Shown: positions 39,897 to 48,882, counted from the first letter of the stretch. The stretch: DNA of 64,000 nt from Fen-1058 sp041738395 (GCA_041738395.1 JBGSPW010000050.1:52670-116669); one strand, 5' to 3'. Notes: generated by a model from the sequence alone, not told the origin. Made by a program: numbers and translations.

Positions 39897-41225
39897 ATGA
39901 AGTATCATCTTCACGTCTTCGGCTGTCAGATGAACGAAGCCGATGCTCAACGCGTCGGGTCCGAGCTCGAAAAGATCGGCCTGACCTATACCGATCACGC
40001 GCGCGACGCCGATGTGATCGTGCTCGATACGTGCGTCGTGCGGCAGAGCGCCGAAGACAAGGCTTACAGCTACATCACGACGCTCAAACCGATTAAGGAG
40101 AAGCGGCCCGACACAATCATCACCGTGATGGGCTGCATGGTCGGCGTCAAAGGCAACGGCGTTTTGAAGAAGCAGTTCCCGTGGGTCGATGTATTCATGG
40201 CCCCCTCGGAGACTGCGCCGCTGGTCAACTTCATGCGCCAGCGCGAGTCGTTTGCGCTGATGGAAGAGGAGACCCGCCGCCGGCATGCCATTCAGGACGG
40301 CGATATTTTATTACCCGCCCACGAACGCGGATCACTCGTCGCCGCCCACGTCTCGATTGTGTACGGCTGCTCTCACGCGTGCACGTTCTGCATCATTCCC
40401 TATCGCCGCGGGGTTGAGCGCAGCCGCCCCATCGACCAGATCGCGCAAGAAGTTCGATCGCTGGCCGAACAGGGCGTGAAAGAAGTGACGCTGTTAGGCC
40501 AGATCGTCGATCGGTATGGCAAGGACTTTGGCGACAATCCCGATCTCTCCGATCTGCTGCGCGTGATCAACGGCATCGACGGGATCGAGCGCATTCGCTT
40601 CCTCACGTCCCATCCCAACTGGATGAACGACAAGCTGTTGGATACGGTCGCTGAACTGCCGAAGGTGTGCGAGCACATCGAGGTGCCCGTGCAGGCCGGT
40701 GATGACGAGGTCCTGCGCAACATGAAGCGCGGTTACACCACCGACGATTATCACCGCCTGATCGAGAAGATTCGCGTCAAGTTGCCCAACACATCCATCG
40801 CCACCGACATCATCGTCGGGTTCCCGGGCGAGACCGAAGCGCAATTTCAGGCGACTTACGATCTGCTGGACGAACTCAAACTCGATGTGGCCCATCTGGC
40901 GAAATATTCCACGCGGCCAGGCACGGTGGCCGATCGGAACCTGCCGGACGATGTACCCGAAGAAGAGAAGGAACGTCGCTGGCGCGTGCTCAACGCTCAG
41001 CACGCGCGCATTTCGAGCGTGATCAACCAGCGCTATCAAGATCAAACGGTGGAAGTGCTCGTCGAAGATCAGCACAAAGGCAAATGGCGCGGTCGCACCC
41101 GGACGAACAAGCTGGTTTTCTTCGACGATCAAGCCGATCGCCGGGGACAGCTGGTTCAGGTGAAGATCGACAAGACCGGGCCGTGGAGTATGATCGGGCA
41201 ATTAGCAATTAGCAATGATCAATGA
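39897..41225 (+). CDS. miaB: tRNA-2-methylthio-N6-dimethylallyladenosine synthase
   Basis: A 442-residue radical-SAM methylthiotransferase. The N-terminal UPF0004 domain holds Cys11, Cys47 (LDTCVV) and Cys80 (GCM). The radical-SAM cluster motif is YGCSHACTFCIIP, and a TRAM domain (VEVLVEDQHKGKWRGRTRTN) closes the protein. It adds 2-methylthio groups to A37 of tRNAs reading UNN codons. ATG 39897 has GGAG upstream. The last few residues, LAISNDQ, are encoded by a TTAGCAATGATC word repeat that runs over the stop codon. It is near queG, another tRNA modification gene, but convergent to the following gene. Confidence 0.95.
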   Translation: MKYHLHVFGCQMNEADAQRVGSELEKIGLTYTDHARDADVIVLDTCVVRQSAEDKAYSYITTLKPIKEKRPDTIITVMGCMVGVKGNGVLKKQFPWVDVFMAPSETAPLVNFMRQRESFALMEEETRRRHAIQDGDILLPAHERGSLVAAHVSIVYGCSHACTFCIIPYRRGVERSRPIDQIAQEVRSLAEQGVKEVTLLGQIVDRYGKDFGDNPDLSDLLRVINGIDGIERIRFLTSHPNWMNDKLLDTVAELPKVCEHIEVPVQAGDDEVLRNMKRGYTTDDYHRLIEKIRVKLPNTSIATDIIVGFPGETEAQFQATYDLLDELKLDVAHLAKYSTRPGTVADRNLPDDVPEEEKERRWRVLNAQHARISSVINQRYQDQTVEVLVEDQHKGKWRGRTRTNKLVFFDDQADRRGQLVQVKIDKTGPWSMIGQLAISNDQ

Positions 41226-41246
41226 TCAATGATCAATAAACAATGA
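41199..41246. repeat. ATTAGCAATGATCA short-word repeat at the miaB stop
   Basis: GCAATTAGCAATTAGCAATGA and five ATGATCAA-type words follow one another across the miaB stop codon. A terminator-like hairpin CTCCCGCTGAGCGATGCGCG then CCAGCGGGAG follows at 41250-41280. Confidence 0.65.
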
Positions 41247-41299
41247 CAAACTCCCGCTGAGCGATGCGCGCCAGCGGGAGTTTTGCAACCGGATCACGT

Positions 41300-41362
41300 A
41301 GAAACCGGGTTTCTCCGTGCTAAACGTTCCATTCCATTTAGATATGGAGAAACCCGGTTTCT
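41300..41362. repeat. Family A inverted repeat
   Basis: AGAAACCGGGTTTCTCC (41300-41316) and GGAGAAACCCGGTTTCT (41346-41362), centre of 29 bases unlike the other two copies. It lies between the convergent miaB and FeS oxidoreductase genes. Confidence 0.8.
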
Positions 41363-41378
41363 TCTTTCCGGTCACGCA

Positions 41379-43382
41379 TTACGCAATACTCTCCGCCACC
41401 ACCTCCGCCACATCCTTCACTTGCATCTCGCTCTGCGCCGCTTTGGCCGCATCCGTCATCATCGTCAGGCAGAAGGGGCAGCCCACAGCGAGGGTATTCT
41501 TCCCCGTCGCCAGCGCTTCGGCAAAGCGATTTTCGTTCACGCGCTCTGTGCCGTGCTCTTCTTCCTTCCACATCTGCGCGCCGCCCGCACCGCAGCAAAA
41601 GGCGTTGCTGCGATGGCGCGGCAGTTCGGTGAGGGACGCACCCGCTAAGTGCAGCACTTCGCGCGGCGCGTCGTAGACCTGATTGTGCCGCCCCAGATAG
41701 CACGGATCATGGAAGGTGAGGTCGGTGCGTGTGGCTGGATAGTTCTTGAGCTTGCCCGCTTTGTAGAGCTCGGCGATCAATTCCGTGTGATGGATGACGG
41801 TGTAGTTGCCGCCAAACGCCGGATACTCGTTCTTGAGTGTATGCAGGCAGTGCGGGCAGGTCGTCACAATCCGTTTAGGCGCAACCTCATTCAACATCTC
41901 CACGTTGCCTGTTGCCAACTCGAAGAACAACGCTTCGTTGCCCGCGCGCCGCGCCGAGTCACCCGTGCAACGCTCCAGCTTGCCCAGTACCGCAAAGTTT
42001 ACCCCGGCCGCATTAAGAATCTTCGCGAAAGCCTGCGCCGTCTTCTGGGCGCGCGCATCGGTCGCGGGCGCACAGCCCACCCACCACAAAATATCCGGTT
42101 CGGGGTTCTGCTCGATCGTGGGGACGTTGAAGCCTTTGGCCCAATCGAGCCGCGCTTCCGGCGCGATGTTCCACGGATTGCCCGTGCGCTCCATACCCTT
42201 GAAGGCCGACTGTAACTGCGCGGGGAATTGATTGTCCATCAACACCAGGCTGCGGCGAATGTCGAAGATGTCGCGCATCGGTTCGTTGCCGACCGGGCAC
42301 ACTTCCACGCACGCACCGCACGACGTGCAGGCCCACACCGCTGCAGAGCTGATGGCGAATTCGAGCAGCGACGTCGACGATTCCTGCCCTGCGGCCAAAG
42401 CCTTGCCCTCTTGATTGATCTGATAGCGCTTGTTGATCTCCAGCGCCGAGGGGGACAGCACCTTGCCGGTGGTATTGGCCGGGCACACATCCTGGCAGCG
42501 ATTGCACATGATGCAGGCGTAGGCATCCAGCAGCTGCGCCTTGCTGAGGTGCTCCAACTTCGACGCGCCGAACTGCGTGAGGCTCTCGTCTTCGAAGTTG
42601 ATCTTGTCGAGTTCACCCATCGATCGGCGCACCGGCTTCAACGCGAAGTTGACGGGGCCCATCAGCAAGTGGAGGTGCTTGGAGATCAAGAAGTAAGGGA
42701 TGAACAACATGATCGAGCCAATCGCGCCCCAGAAGAAAACATGCTCCAACACTTCAAGCGTCGCGGGGGACGTGCCCAGCCACAGGTTGCTGGCCAGATT
42801 GGCGAACGGCTGCCACGGATCTTGACCGTGCAATGCGATGACCACACTCGAACCCATAAAACGCGAACCGATGTGGAACAAGATAAACAGACCGACGATG
42901 GCCGAATCGCGCTTGATGCCAAACGAGGCCTTGGGATGCAAGACGGTATTCTTGTTGAAGCCGAAGATCTTCTGCCCCTGCGCAGCGCGGCGCACGAGCA
43001 TGGCGACCATGCTGACCAACACACCGACCGTCAGCACATCGCCGCCGAGGAGGAACGCGTAGCCGATCGGGTTGCCGAGGAGCGCTTGGAGATCTGGAAA
43101 CCACGCGAATCCCACATCGACCACATTGACCAGCAGATAAAACGTGAAGCCCCAGGCAATCAGCGTGTGAAAGACACTCGCCACAAGCCGGCGTTTCAGC
43201 ACAGTACGCTGCGTAAGAAACACGCCCAGGCCGCGCCCCAGCCGCCGTTCCCAGTGATCGGTACCGAGTGCGCCCTGTCCGCGTCGAATAACAAAAGTGA
43301 TGCGGCGCGCCACAAAACCGGCCGCAGCCAACACGAACAACGACAAAACGATGAAGACAATCCTCTCGATGTCGGTGAGCAT
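41379..43382 (-). CDS. Membrane FeS oxidoreductase (HdrD/EtfD-like)
   Basis: A 667-residue protein. The N-terminal 240 residues carry about five transmembrane helices (IVLSLFVLAAAGFVARRI and following) like the nitrate-reductase gamma subunit, including a Leu/His-rich segment. Two 4Fe-4S motifs follow, CIMCNRCQDVCPAN and CTSCGACVEVCPVG, and then two cysteine-rich CCG domains of heterodisulfide-reductase type, with CCGAGGAQMWKEE at the end. Such proteins take electrons from soluble donors such as ETF and pass them to the quinone pool. In a lipid-handling organism, a role in fatty-acid oxidation is plausible but inferred. Confidence 0.87.
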   Translation of the reverse strand: MLTDIERIVFIVLSLFVLAAAGFVARRITFVIRRGQGALGTDHWERRLGRGLGVFLTQRTVLKRRLVASVFHTLIAWGFTFYLLVNVVDVGFAWFPDLQALLGNPIGYAFLLGGDVLTVGVLVSMVAMLVRRAAQGQKIFGFNKNTVLHPKASFGIKRDSAIVGLFILFHIGSRFMGSSVVIALHGQDPWQPFANLASNLWLGTSPATLEVLEHVFFWGAIGSIMLFIPYFLISKHLHLLMGPVNFALKPVRRSMGELDKINFEDESLTQFGASKLEHLSKAQLLDAYACIMCNRCQDVCPANTTGKVLSPSALEINKRYQINQEGKALAAGQESSTSLLEFAISSAAVWACTSCGACVEVCPVGNEPMRDIFDIRRSLVLMDNQFPAQLQSAFKGMERTGNPWNIAPEARLDWAKGFNVPTIEQNPEPDILWWVGCAPATDARAQKTAQAFAKILNAAGVNFAVLGKLERCTGDSARRAGNEALFFELATGNVEMLNEVAPKRIVTTCPHCLHTLKNEYPAFGGNYTVIHHTELIAELYKAGKLKNYPATRTDLTFHDPCYLGRHNQVYDAPREVLHLAGASLTELPRHRSNAFCCGAGGAQMWKEEEHGTERVNENRFAEALATGKNTLAVGCPFCLTMMTDAAKAAQSEMQVKDVAEVVAESIA

Positions 43383-43398
43383 GATTTCCTCTTTTACT

Positions 43399-43562
43399 GT
43401 TACTACTCAGCCACCGCGCGGCACGGTCATTCCCGCACGCTTCCGCCTGGCGCGTCGCCGGCACAACGTGCCGGGTACGACGTGGCGGGAATCCAGAGGC
43501 CCTGCCAGCGGTGAACCTGGATGCCCGACTGAAGCCTTCGGGCATGACGGCTGAGTAGTAAC
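43399..43562. mobile_element. 164-bp MITE-like element with 14-bp terminal inverted repeats
   Basis: GTTACTACTCAGCC (43399-43412) and GGCTGAGTAGTAAC (43549-43562) are perfect inverted ends. CTTTTACT (43391-43398) and CTTCTACT (43563-43570) outside it match at 7 of 8 bases, like a target-site duplication. The core is a family C palindrome. It has no coding capacity, so a transposase elsewhere would be needed. Confidence 0.7.
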
Positions 43563-43565
43563 CTT

Positions 43566-44018
43566 CTACTGCAGTTTGCGCAGCACTTCAAACACCGGCT
43601 CGTTATCCGGCACCTCGCCAATAGCATTGATGTGCGCGTACGTAATCTTGCCGGCCTGGTCGATCACAAACAGTGCCCGCTCGGCAAAACCGCCCTCGCG
43701 CAGCACGCCGTAAGCCTGGGTGACATCTTTGTTGAAATCACTCACCAACGGAAAGTCCAGCCGCAGATGTTCGGCAAAGGCCGCGCTGCTATGCTTGCTA
43801 TCGACGCTGATGCCCAGCACTTCCGTATTCAGACTCTGGAACCGGCTCAGCTGCTGCTGCAAGCCAGGCAGTTGTAGACTGCACACCGGGCTGAAGGCAA
43901 ATGGATAGAACGCCAACAGCACATTTTTCTTCCCGCGATAGTCACTCAATTTAATCGTGTGGTTACCGGAAGCGGAGAGTTCAAAATCAGGGGCGACATC
44001 ACCAACTTGCAATGCCAT
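43566..44018 (-). CDS. Peroxiredoxin (AhpC/TSA, BCP-like)
   Basis: A 150-residue thiol peroxidase. VAPDFELSASGNHTIKLSDY is the N-terminal block; FYPFAFSPVCSLQLPGLQQQ carries the peroxidatic cysteine in PVC. A resolving cysteine is not obvious, so it may be a 1-Cys or atypical type. It reduces peroxides with electrons from thioredoxin or a similar donor. ATG 44018 has AGGTGG upstream; the longer frame is not used. The promoter (44060-44088, complement) contains a TGCAGTGCGTCA motif like those in front of the phasin and phaR genes. Confidence 0.87.
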   Translation of the reverse strand: MALQVGDVAPDFELSASGNHTIKLSDYRGKKNVLLAFYPFAFSPVCSLQLPGLQQQLSRFQSLNTEVLGISVDSKHSSAAFAEHLRLDFPLVSDFNKDVTQAYGVLREGGFAERALFVIDQAGKITYAHINAIGEVPDNEPVFEVLRKLQ

Positions 44019-44059
44019 ACGACCACCTCTCTCTGGTTGATGTGGACTGCGCCAAGTGA

Positions 44060-44088
44060 AGTCTAGCACAACCCATGACGCACTGCAA
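44060..44088 (-). promoter_or_regulatory. Peroxiredoxin promoter with a TGACGCACTG operator-like site
   Basis: On the minus strand TTGCAG (complement of 44083-44088) and TAGACT (complement of 44060-44065) are 17 bases apart. TGCAGTGCGTCA (complement of 44076-44087) overlaps the -35 and spacer, as does the equivalent site in the phasin promoter. Confidence 0.5.
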
Positions 44089-44095
44089 GATGAAT

Positions 44096-45223
44096 CTACT
44101 CCGTCTCCCACACGGCCGGTTTGATCGACCCCTGCAACGATGCGAGGATTACAGCGGCGTGCTCGGGAAACCGATCGGCATACGCGCGCAGCAGGCCATA
44201 GCAGCCGGCGATCATCATGTCACCCAACGGCACCGCAAAATAGGGCTGATGTCGGGAGTCACGCATCAGCGATCGGCGCGGACCGACGACCGTCACAAAC
44301 CGATCGACCAGCTCCGCCCGATCGAACAGCAGCGCCCCGTGGCCCATCGTGTCGAAGATTTCACGATGTTCCAGCGTCCCGGCCATCAATTTGTCGATGA
44401 AGCCGTCGAGCTGTTCACGCGTGATCTCGCCCGTGTGATGCTCGAACACCCCGGCGACGCCTGCCGCTCCCAGCCGAAACGCCAGCGTGTGGAAGTTGCC
44501 CACGTTGCACACGATCAACTGTTGATGCGCACTCACCACCGGATCGAGCAGCGCGCCCAGCACCGCCGCGGGCGCGGTATCCATCAACATGACCTCACCC
44601 TCGAAGCTTTGCGTGCTGGCTTCAACGGCCTTCAAGCGCGTCAGCTGATCGGGCACTTCGCCGCGCTGGTGCGCAAACGTCGAGAGACGATTCTCCGCCC
44701 GCAGGCGCTGCTCCAGATAATCGAAGCGGAACTGCCGATCGGAGTAACCGGCGGGCGCATTGCCATGATCGAACACGGCCAGCGCCAGTCCGTCGGGTTC
44801 CAGCTCGACGCCGAACGCGGCAAAGGCCAATTGGATCTGGGGATAGTCGAAGTCGCGCAACACGATGGTGCGCTCTTCCTCTTCGTCGAGCTGGCGCGCT
44901 TCTTCTTCGCTGACCACGCGAATGCCCATGCGCTCGACCTTATCCAGTTCATCGTCGAACGTGCGCGCCGCCTCGGGTGTGGCATACACTTTGTAGCCCG
45001 CTTTCAGATGATCCAGCACCGCCCACTGGCTAGGCCCGCCACCCATCGTCACGCCCGTCAACACCAGCGCATTGCCGCTGCGCGTGGCGTGCTTCACCCG
45101 TTGCGCTACGCGCAGCGTCGGCGAAGGCATCACCATCTTCAAGCAGTTCTCGATTTCTTTGTCGCTGTCGTACAGCAGAATATCCTGCGTTCCGGTTCCC
45201 ACATCTACGCATAGTATTTTCAT
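44096..45223 (-). CDS. DUF1786 family protein (ASKHA-like nucleotide-binding fold)
   Basis: A 375-residue protein. ATG 45223 is preceded by GGAG and gives the usual start MKILCVDVGTGTQDILLYD, an ASKHA-type phosphate loop. Further blocks are VVSEEEARQLDEEEERTIV, IVCNVGNFHTLAFRLG and GVFEHHTGEITREQL. The family is sometimes listed as pyruvate formate-lyase activating enzyme-like, but that label has no experimental support I know of. It lies 78 bases upstream of the peroxiredoxin gene, on the same strand. Confidence 0.75.
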   Translation of the reverse strand: MKILCVDVGTGTQDILLYDSDKEIENCLKMVMPSPTLRVAQRVKHATRSGNALVLTGVTMGGGPSQWAVLDHLKAGYKVYATPEAARTFDDELDKVERMGIRVVSEEEARQLDEEEERTIVLRDFDYPQIQLAFAAFGVELEPDGLALAVFDHGNAPAGYSDRQFRFDYLEQRLRAENRLSTFAHQRGEVPDQLTRLKAVEASTQSFEGEVMLMDTAPAAVLGALLDPVVSAHQQLIVCNVGNFHTLAFRLGAAGVAGVFEHHTGEITREQLDGFIDKLMAGTLEHREIFDTMGHGALLFDRAELVDRFVTVVGPRRSLMRDSRHQPYFAVPLGDMMIAGCYGLLRAYADRFPEHAAVILASLQGSIKPAVWETE

Positions 45224-45232
45224 GACCCGCTC

Positions 45233-45290
45233 CATCTCTCCATCTCTCTATCTCTCTATCGAACGAGCGACAGAGGGATAGAGAGAATGA
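45233..45290. repeat. CCATCTCTCTATC short-word repeat
   Basis: Four CCATCTCT/ATCTCTCT words are followed by their complement GATAGAGAGAATG, so the stretch can fold. It fills the gap between the DUF1786 start and the amylase stop. Confidence 0.55.
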
Positions 45291-45294
45291 GCGA

Positions 45295-47154
45295 TTAGGC
45301 TGATCGCCACACCATTACACCCGCCGACATTTCGGGCAAAGGCAAATGTCCATTCACGACGGTAGCCCGTGCCCCACTGATCACTTCGATGAATTCCGCA
45401 CCGTCTGGAATCGCGCCATGACTAACGGGCAGCGGCGAAGCCGATCGGCTGGTGGCGCCCCGCTGGGCTACCACCACAACTCGATCCTGATCGCTATCGC
45501 GCAGATACGCAAACGTGTCGTCCTCGATCAACAGCACCTGAAAGCCGCCGTCGATCAACGCAGGCGACGTTCGACGCAGCCTAATCAACGTCTGATAAAA
45601 CGCGCGCAGATCGTGATCCCAACTCGATCGATCCCACGGCAGGCACGCGCGGGCGTCTTCGCTCAGGCCGATCTCGTCGCCGTAGTAAATGTTGGGTGCG
45701 CCGACATACGTGAGCAGCAGCGCCACCGCCAGCCGGTTGAGTTGTGGATCGTTGTTCAAGACATTGGCGATGCGCGCCGTATCATGGGTGCCCAACAAGT
45801 TGAACTGCTGCTGCGCGATGGCCCACGGTACCGCGGCGCGAAAGGCCTGCCACGTTTCGAGCAGCGCTTGCGTCGTCCACGGCACATCGGATGCGGCGAA
45901 GTACGGTTCGGCATGTTGCCGCACGAAGAAGCCGCTCAACCAGTACCACACGGGATGCGCGAAGCCCGCGTAGTTCATCACCGCATCCCAGCAATCACCC
46001 TGCAACTGCGCCGTGCCGTCGAAGAAGTTTTCGCCCAGCAGGTACGCTTGCGGATTCTCTTCTTTCACCGCGCGGCGAATGCCCCGCCCGATCTCGATGC
46101 CGAGTTGATCCGCCCCTTGCCGCGCCAGCATGTTCGCCACATCGATGCGCCAGCCGTCGATGGCATACGGTTCCCGCAGCCATTTGCGAAACACGGCATG
46201 CGGCCCTTCATAAATGGCGTGTCGCAAAGCGGCGCTGCGATAGTTCAACTTGGGCAGTGACTTCACCCCCAGCCAGGATTCATATTGATCGGGATAGTGA
46301 TGAAACGTGAAGAAATCGGCGGTGGGCGCGAATTGATTTTTCAGCGCGGCCTGAAACCACGGATGCATGATCCCGCAGTGATTGGGCACGATGTCCAACA
46401 ACAGGCGTAGGTCGCGGTCGCGCGTGGCGCGGCGCAAGGAGATCAACGCTTCGTCACCGCCCAGATGCACATCGACATTTTCGTAATCGACGACATCGTA
46501 GCGATGATTACTGTACGAGGTGAAGATCGGCGTGAAGTACAGCGCATTGATGCCCAGATCGATCAGATCGTCGAGGTGTTGTTCCACACCCGGCAAATCG
46601 CCGCCGAAGAATTCCACCATGTCGGCGTGCGGAATGTTCGATGGCGCTGCACCCCACGGCCGCGCGCGCGCCGGATGGCCGCCGTAGATCCATTCGTCGT
46701 CGCGCACGTTATTCGCCGGATCGCCGTTGGCAAACCGATCGGGAAAGATTTGATAAAACACCGCCGCACGCGCCCACGTGGGCGCAGTGTAATCGGCCAA
46801 CAGTTTGAAGTCTTCCGTGTCCGTCGGCACTTGACGGTGCAAGCCCGATCCGTTGTACCACCACACGCCCTCCATCGTGAACAACAGAAAGCGATAGCCC
46901 ATCAGCGGCATCGAGACTTTAAGCGGCGCTTCCCACCAGCGGCACACGGCATTCTCAGCGCGGGGCTGCATCTCGACGAAGAGTTGCTCGCCGTCAGGAC
47001 AGGCGCGCAGCAGCACCCGCTCGATCGGGGTTTGCGGATGCGCACGCAAGCGAATCGTCACAACTTCGCCTAAACGCATTTCCTGCGGATCGACATAGCG
47101 GCGCGATCCGTCGTGGTGAATCGATTGAAGATCGTTCAGCAAGATTGGCTCCAT
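45295..47154 (-). CDS. GH13 alpha-amylase family protein (neopullulanase/cyclomaltodextrinase-like)
   Basis: About 619 residues. An N-terminal CBM34-like domain (residues 1-120) precedes the catalytic barrel: LLLDIVPNHCGIMH (region I), GWRIDVANML with nucleophile Asp (II), LLGENFFDG with acid Glu (III) and LLGTHDTARI with the third catalytic Asp (IV). FANGDPANNVRDDEWIYGGH is typical of neopullulanase and cyclomaltodextrinase. The length and absence of a signal peptide suggest cytosolic maltodextrin breakdown. ATG 47154 is preferred over 47175, which lies inside an ATTCAGC tandem repeat. Confidence 0.9.
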   Translation of the reverse strand: MEPILLNDLQSIHHDGSRRYVDPQEMRLGEVVTIRLRAHPQTPIERVLLRACPDGEQLFVEMQPRAENAVCRWWEAPLKVSMPLMGYRFLLFTMEGVWWYNGSGLHRQVPTDTEDFKLLADYTAPTWARAAVFYQIFPDRFANGDPANNVRDDEWIYGGHPARARPWGAAPSNIPHADMVEFFGGDLPGVEQHLDDLIDLGINALYFTPIFTSYSNHRYDVVDYENVDVHLGGDEALISLRRATRDRDLRLLLDIVPNHCGIMHPWFQAALKNQFAPTADFFTFHHYPDQYESWLGVKSLPKLNYRSAALRHAIYEGPHAVFRKWLREPYAIDGWRIDVANMLARQGADQLGIEIGRGIRRAVKEENPQAYLLGENFFDGTAQLQGDCWDAVMNYAGFAHPVWYWLSGFFVRQHAEPYFAASDVPWTTQALLETWQAFRAAVPWAIAQQQFNLLGTHDTARIANVLNNDPQLNRLAVALLLTYVGAPNIYYGDEIGLSEDARACLPWDRSSWDHDLRAFYQTLIRLRRTSPALIDGGFQVLLIEDDTFAYLRDSDQDRVVVVAQRGATSRSASPLPVSHGAIPDGAEFIEVISGARATVVNGHLPLPEMSAGVMVWRSA

Positions 47155-47159
47155 TCCAC

Positions 47160-47208
47160 ATTCAGCATTCAGCATTCAGCATTCAGCATTCAGCATTCAG
47201 CATTCAGC
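47160..47208. repeat. Seven tandem ATTCAGC copies
   Basis: Seven perfect head-to-tail copies of ATTCAGC (49 bases), directly between the amylase start and the MFS stop. Changes in copy number would move the upstream in-frame ATG of the amylase gene. Confidence 0.9.
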
Positions 47209-47215
47209 AATGCGA

Positions 47216-48448
47216 TTATACCTGCTCTTCCGGCGGCCTGGTCGAACGGAAACTCCGGTAGAGCAGCACATCGTAAATGATTTTTAAGCCGCCTGCCAGA
47301 TAAAACGGGACATTCAACAACGAGGGATAACTCAACAGCGCTCCGGTGATCGACGGGGAGATCGCCGCCCCCGTGGTGCGTGCTACGCCCGTCACACCGG
47401 CCGCGGCCGATCGTTCGTCGGGATCGACCACGGCCAGCGTGTATGATTGGCGCGTCGGCACATCCATCTGCGAGATGCTGAAACGCAACAGCAAAACGAT
47501 CACCGCGAGCGGCAAGGTCGGCATCAAGGGCACGAGCATCAATAAGATGTTCGAAGGGATGTGCGTAACGACCATCGTGTTAATCAAGCCGATGCGTTTG
47601 GCTACGCGCGCCGCCAGCAGGGCTGAGAGGCCCGCCAGAATATTGGCGGCAAAAAAGATCGCCCCCAACGCTCCCGGCTCTGCACCAAAGCGCACGTTGA
47701 ACCAATAGGCCACAAAACTCGACACGACAAAGCCGCCCGCAAACGCGTCGAGCGAAAACAGCGCGGAGAGTTTGAAGACCACGCGCCGCGATTTGTGCAG
47801 ACCGAGCGTTTCCCTCTGCCGATGCGGGAGAGGGGTCAGGGGTGAGGGTGCCTCCACTTTCGCCGATAACCGCGTGAAGATCAGCGCTAACAGTAGACCC
47901 ATCAGCCCGTAGCCAATCACGATGACGCGATAGCTATTCAACGGTGTGACGCCGCTATTTTGTAACAGCTGTGCCAATCCACCGCCGCACAACGCGCCGC
48001 AGGCCGTGGCAAACGAACCGACGAGGTTATACCAGGCGAAGACATGCGTGCGCTCTTGATCGGGCACGATTTGGGAAAGCGCGGCTTGCTCGATCGAGAG
48101 GAACGGCCCCACCTCGTTGCCGCTGGGGCTGATCACCCCGATCGTGGCGGCGATCAACAGCGGGACGAATTCCTGCGTGCCCGCAAACAGCAGCGCCGCG
48201 AAGATCATCAACAACGTGCCGAGGATCAACGTGCGGCGGCGGCCAAAGCGATCGGCACGGGTGGTCAACCACAGCGAGATCACCGTGTCGCCCATCAACG
48301 TGAGGGTCAATAGCAACCCGATTGCCGCTTCACGCAATCCGGCCTGCGCCAGATACAACACCAGCACCACGGCCAGAAAGCCATAGGCGAACAAGCGAGC
48401 GAGGCGTGTGGCAAACAGCAGCCGCCCGTCTGTCGTGAGAGATCTCAT
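47216..48448 (-). CDS. MFS transporter with in-frame repeat insertion
   Basis: A 410-residue protein with about twelve hydrophobic helices. ATG 48448 overlaps the upstream ChrB-like stop as ATGA. Conserved MFS pieces are TTRADRFGRRRTLILG after helix 2, and a second loop VAKRIGLINTMVVTHI. Between helices 6 and 7 it carries an extra segment, APSPLTPLPHRQRETLG, encoded by a CCCTGACCCCTCTCCC-type element (47809-47850). The coupling to the ChrB-like gene suggests a role in metal or oxyanion response, but the substrate is unknown. Confidence 0.85.
   Translation of the reverse strand: MRSLTTDGRLLFATRLARLFAYGFLAVVLVLYLAQAGLREAAIGLLLTLTLMGDTVISLWLTTRADRFGRRRTLILGTLLMIFAALLFAGTQEFVPLLIAATIGVISPSGNEVGPFLSIEQAALSQIVPDQERTHVFAWYNLVGSFATACGALCGGGLAQLLQNSGVTPLNSYRVIVIGYGLMGLLLALIFTRLSAKVEAPSPLTPLPHRQRETLGLHKSRRVVFKLSALFSLDAFAGGFVVSSFVAYWFNVRFGAEPGALGAIFFAANILAGLSALLAARVAKRIGLINTMVVTHIPSNILLMLVPLMPTLPLAVIVLLLRFSISQMDVPTRQSYTLAVVDPDERSAAAGVTGVARTTGAAISPSITGALLSYPSLLNVPFYLAGGLKIIYDVLLYRSFRSTRPPEEQV
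47809..47850. repeat. PLTPLP-type element inside the MFS gene
   Basis: On the minus strand CACCCTCACCCCTGACCCCT and CTCCCGCATCGGCAGAGGGA encode SPLTPLPHRQRE. This element type occurs between genes in many bacteria and is here in the cytosolic loop of a transporter. Confidence 0.65.
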
Positions 48449-48882
48449 GACCCTGGCGCGACTTGTAAACGGCACCACGCATACAGCGCGTCGTACACCT
48501 CGAATTGATGCGCCAGGTTTTCTTCGTCCAGCGGATAGCGCAAACTGTAGCCCTGCGCAATCGCTTCCAGGCCGCGCGCGATGGGATCCTTGTCGATGTC
48601 CTCGGCCACATCGGCGGCATGGACGATCTGCGCCAGCCGCAGCAAGCCGGGCTCTTTGAGATCGTATTTCAAGATGATCGACTCGAACGAACAGCGCTCG
48701 CCGTGATGGCCGAGTTCAACCCCGGGCGCATCGAATGGAATCGCGCCGGTTTCGGCAGCGACTTTGTCAATTTGGTTCTTGGGTGCAAACAAGAACTCAG
48801 CGTCGTTATCGATGAAGCGCGTAATCAGCCAGGGACAGGCAACACGATCGACATGCACATGCGAACGGGTAAGCCATTTCAT
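48445..48882 (-). CDS. Chromate resistance ChrB C-terminal domain protein
   Basis: A 145-residue protein equal to the C-terminal half of ChrB: RSHVHVDRVACPWLITRFID, PGVELGHHGERCSFESIILK, VHAADVAEDIDKDP. ATG 48882 has AAAGGAG just upstream; the longer frame to 49332 is spurious. Full ChrB is a chromate-sensing regulator; the C-terminal domain alone has been linked to chromate reduction or superoxide handling. The stop overlaps the MFS start (ATGA), so the pair is coupled. Confidence 0.88.
   Translation of the reverse strand: MKWLTRSHVHVDRVACPWLITRFIDNDAEFLFAPKNQIDKVAAETGAIPFDAPGVELGHHGERCSFESIILKYDLKEPGLLRLAQIVHAADVAEDIDKDPIARGLEAIAQGYSLRYPLDEENLAHQFEVYDALYAWCRLQVAPGS

Noticed and set aside
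47160..47208. CRISPR array
   Set aside because: The unit is only 7 bases, head to tail without spacers, and no cas gene is present.
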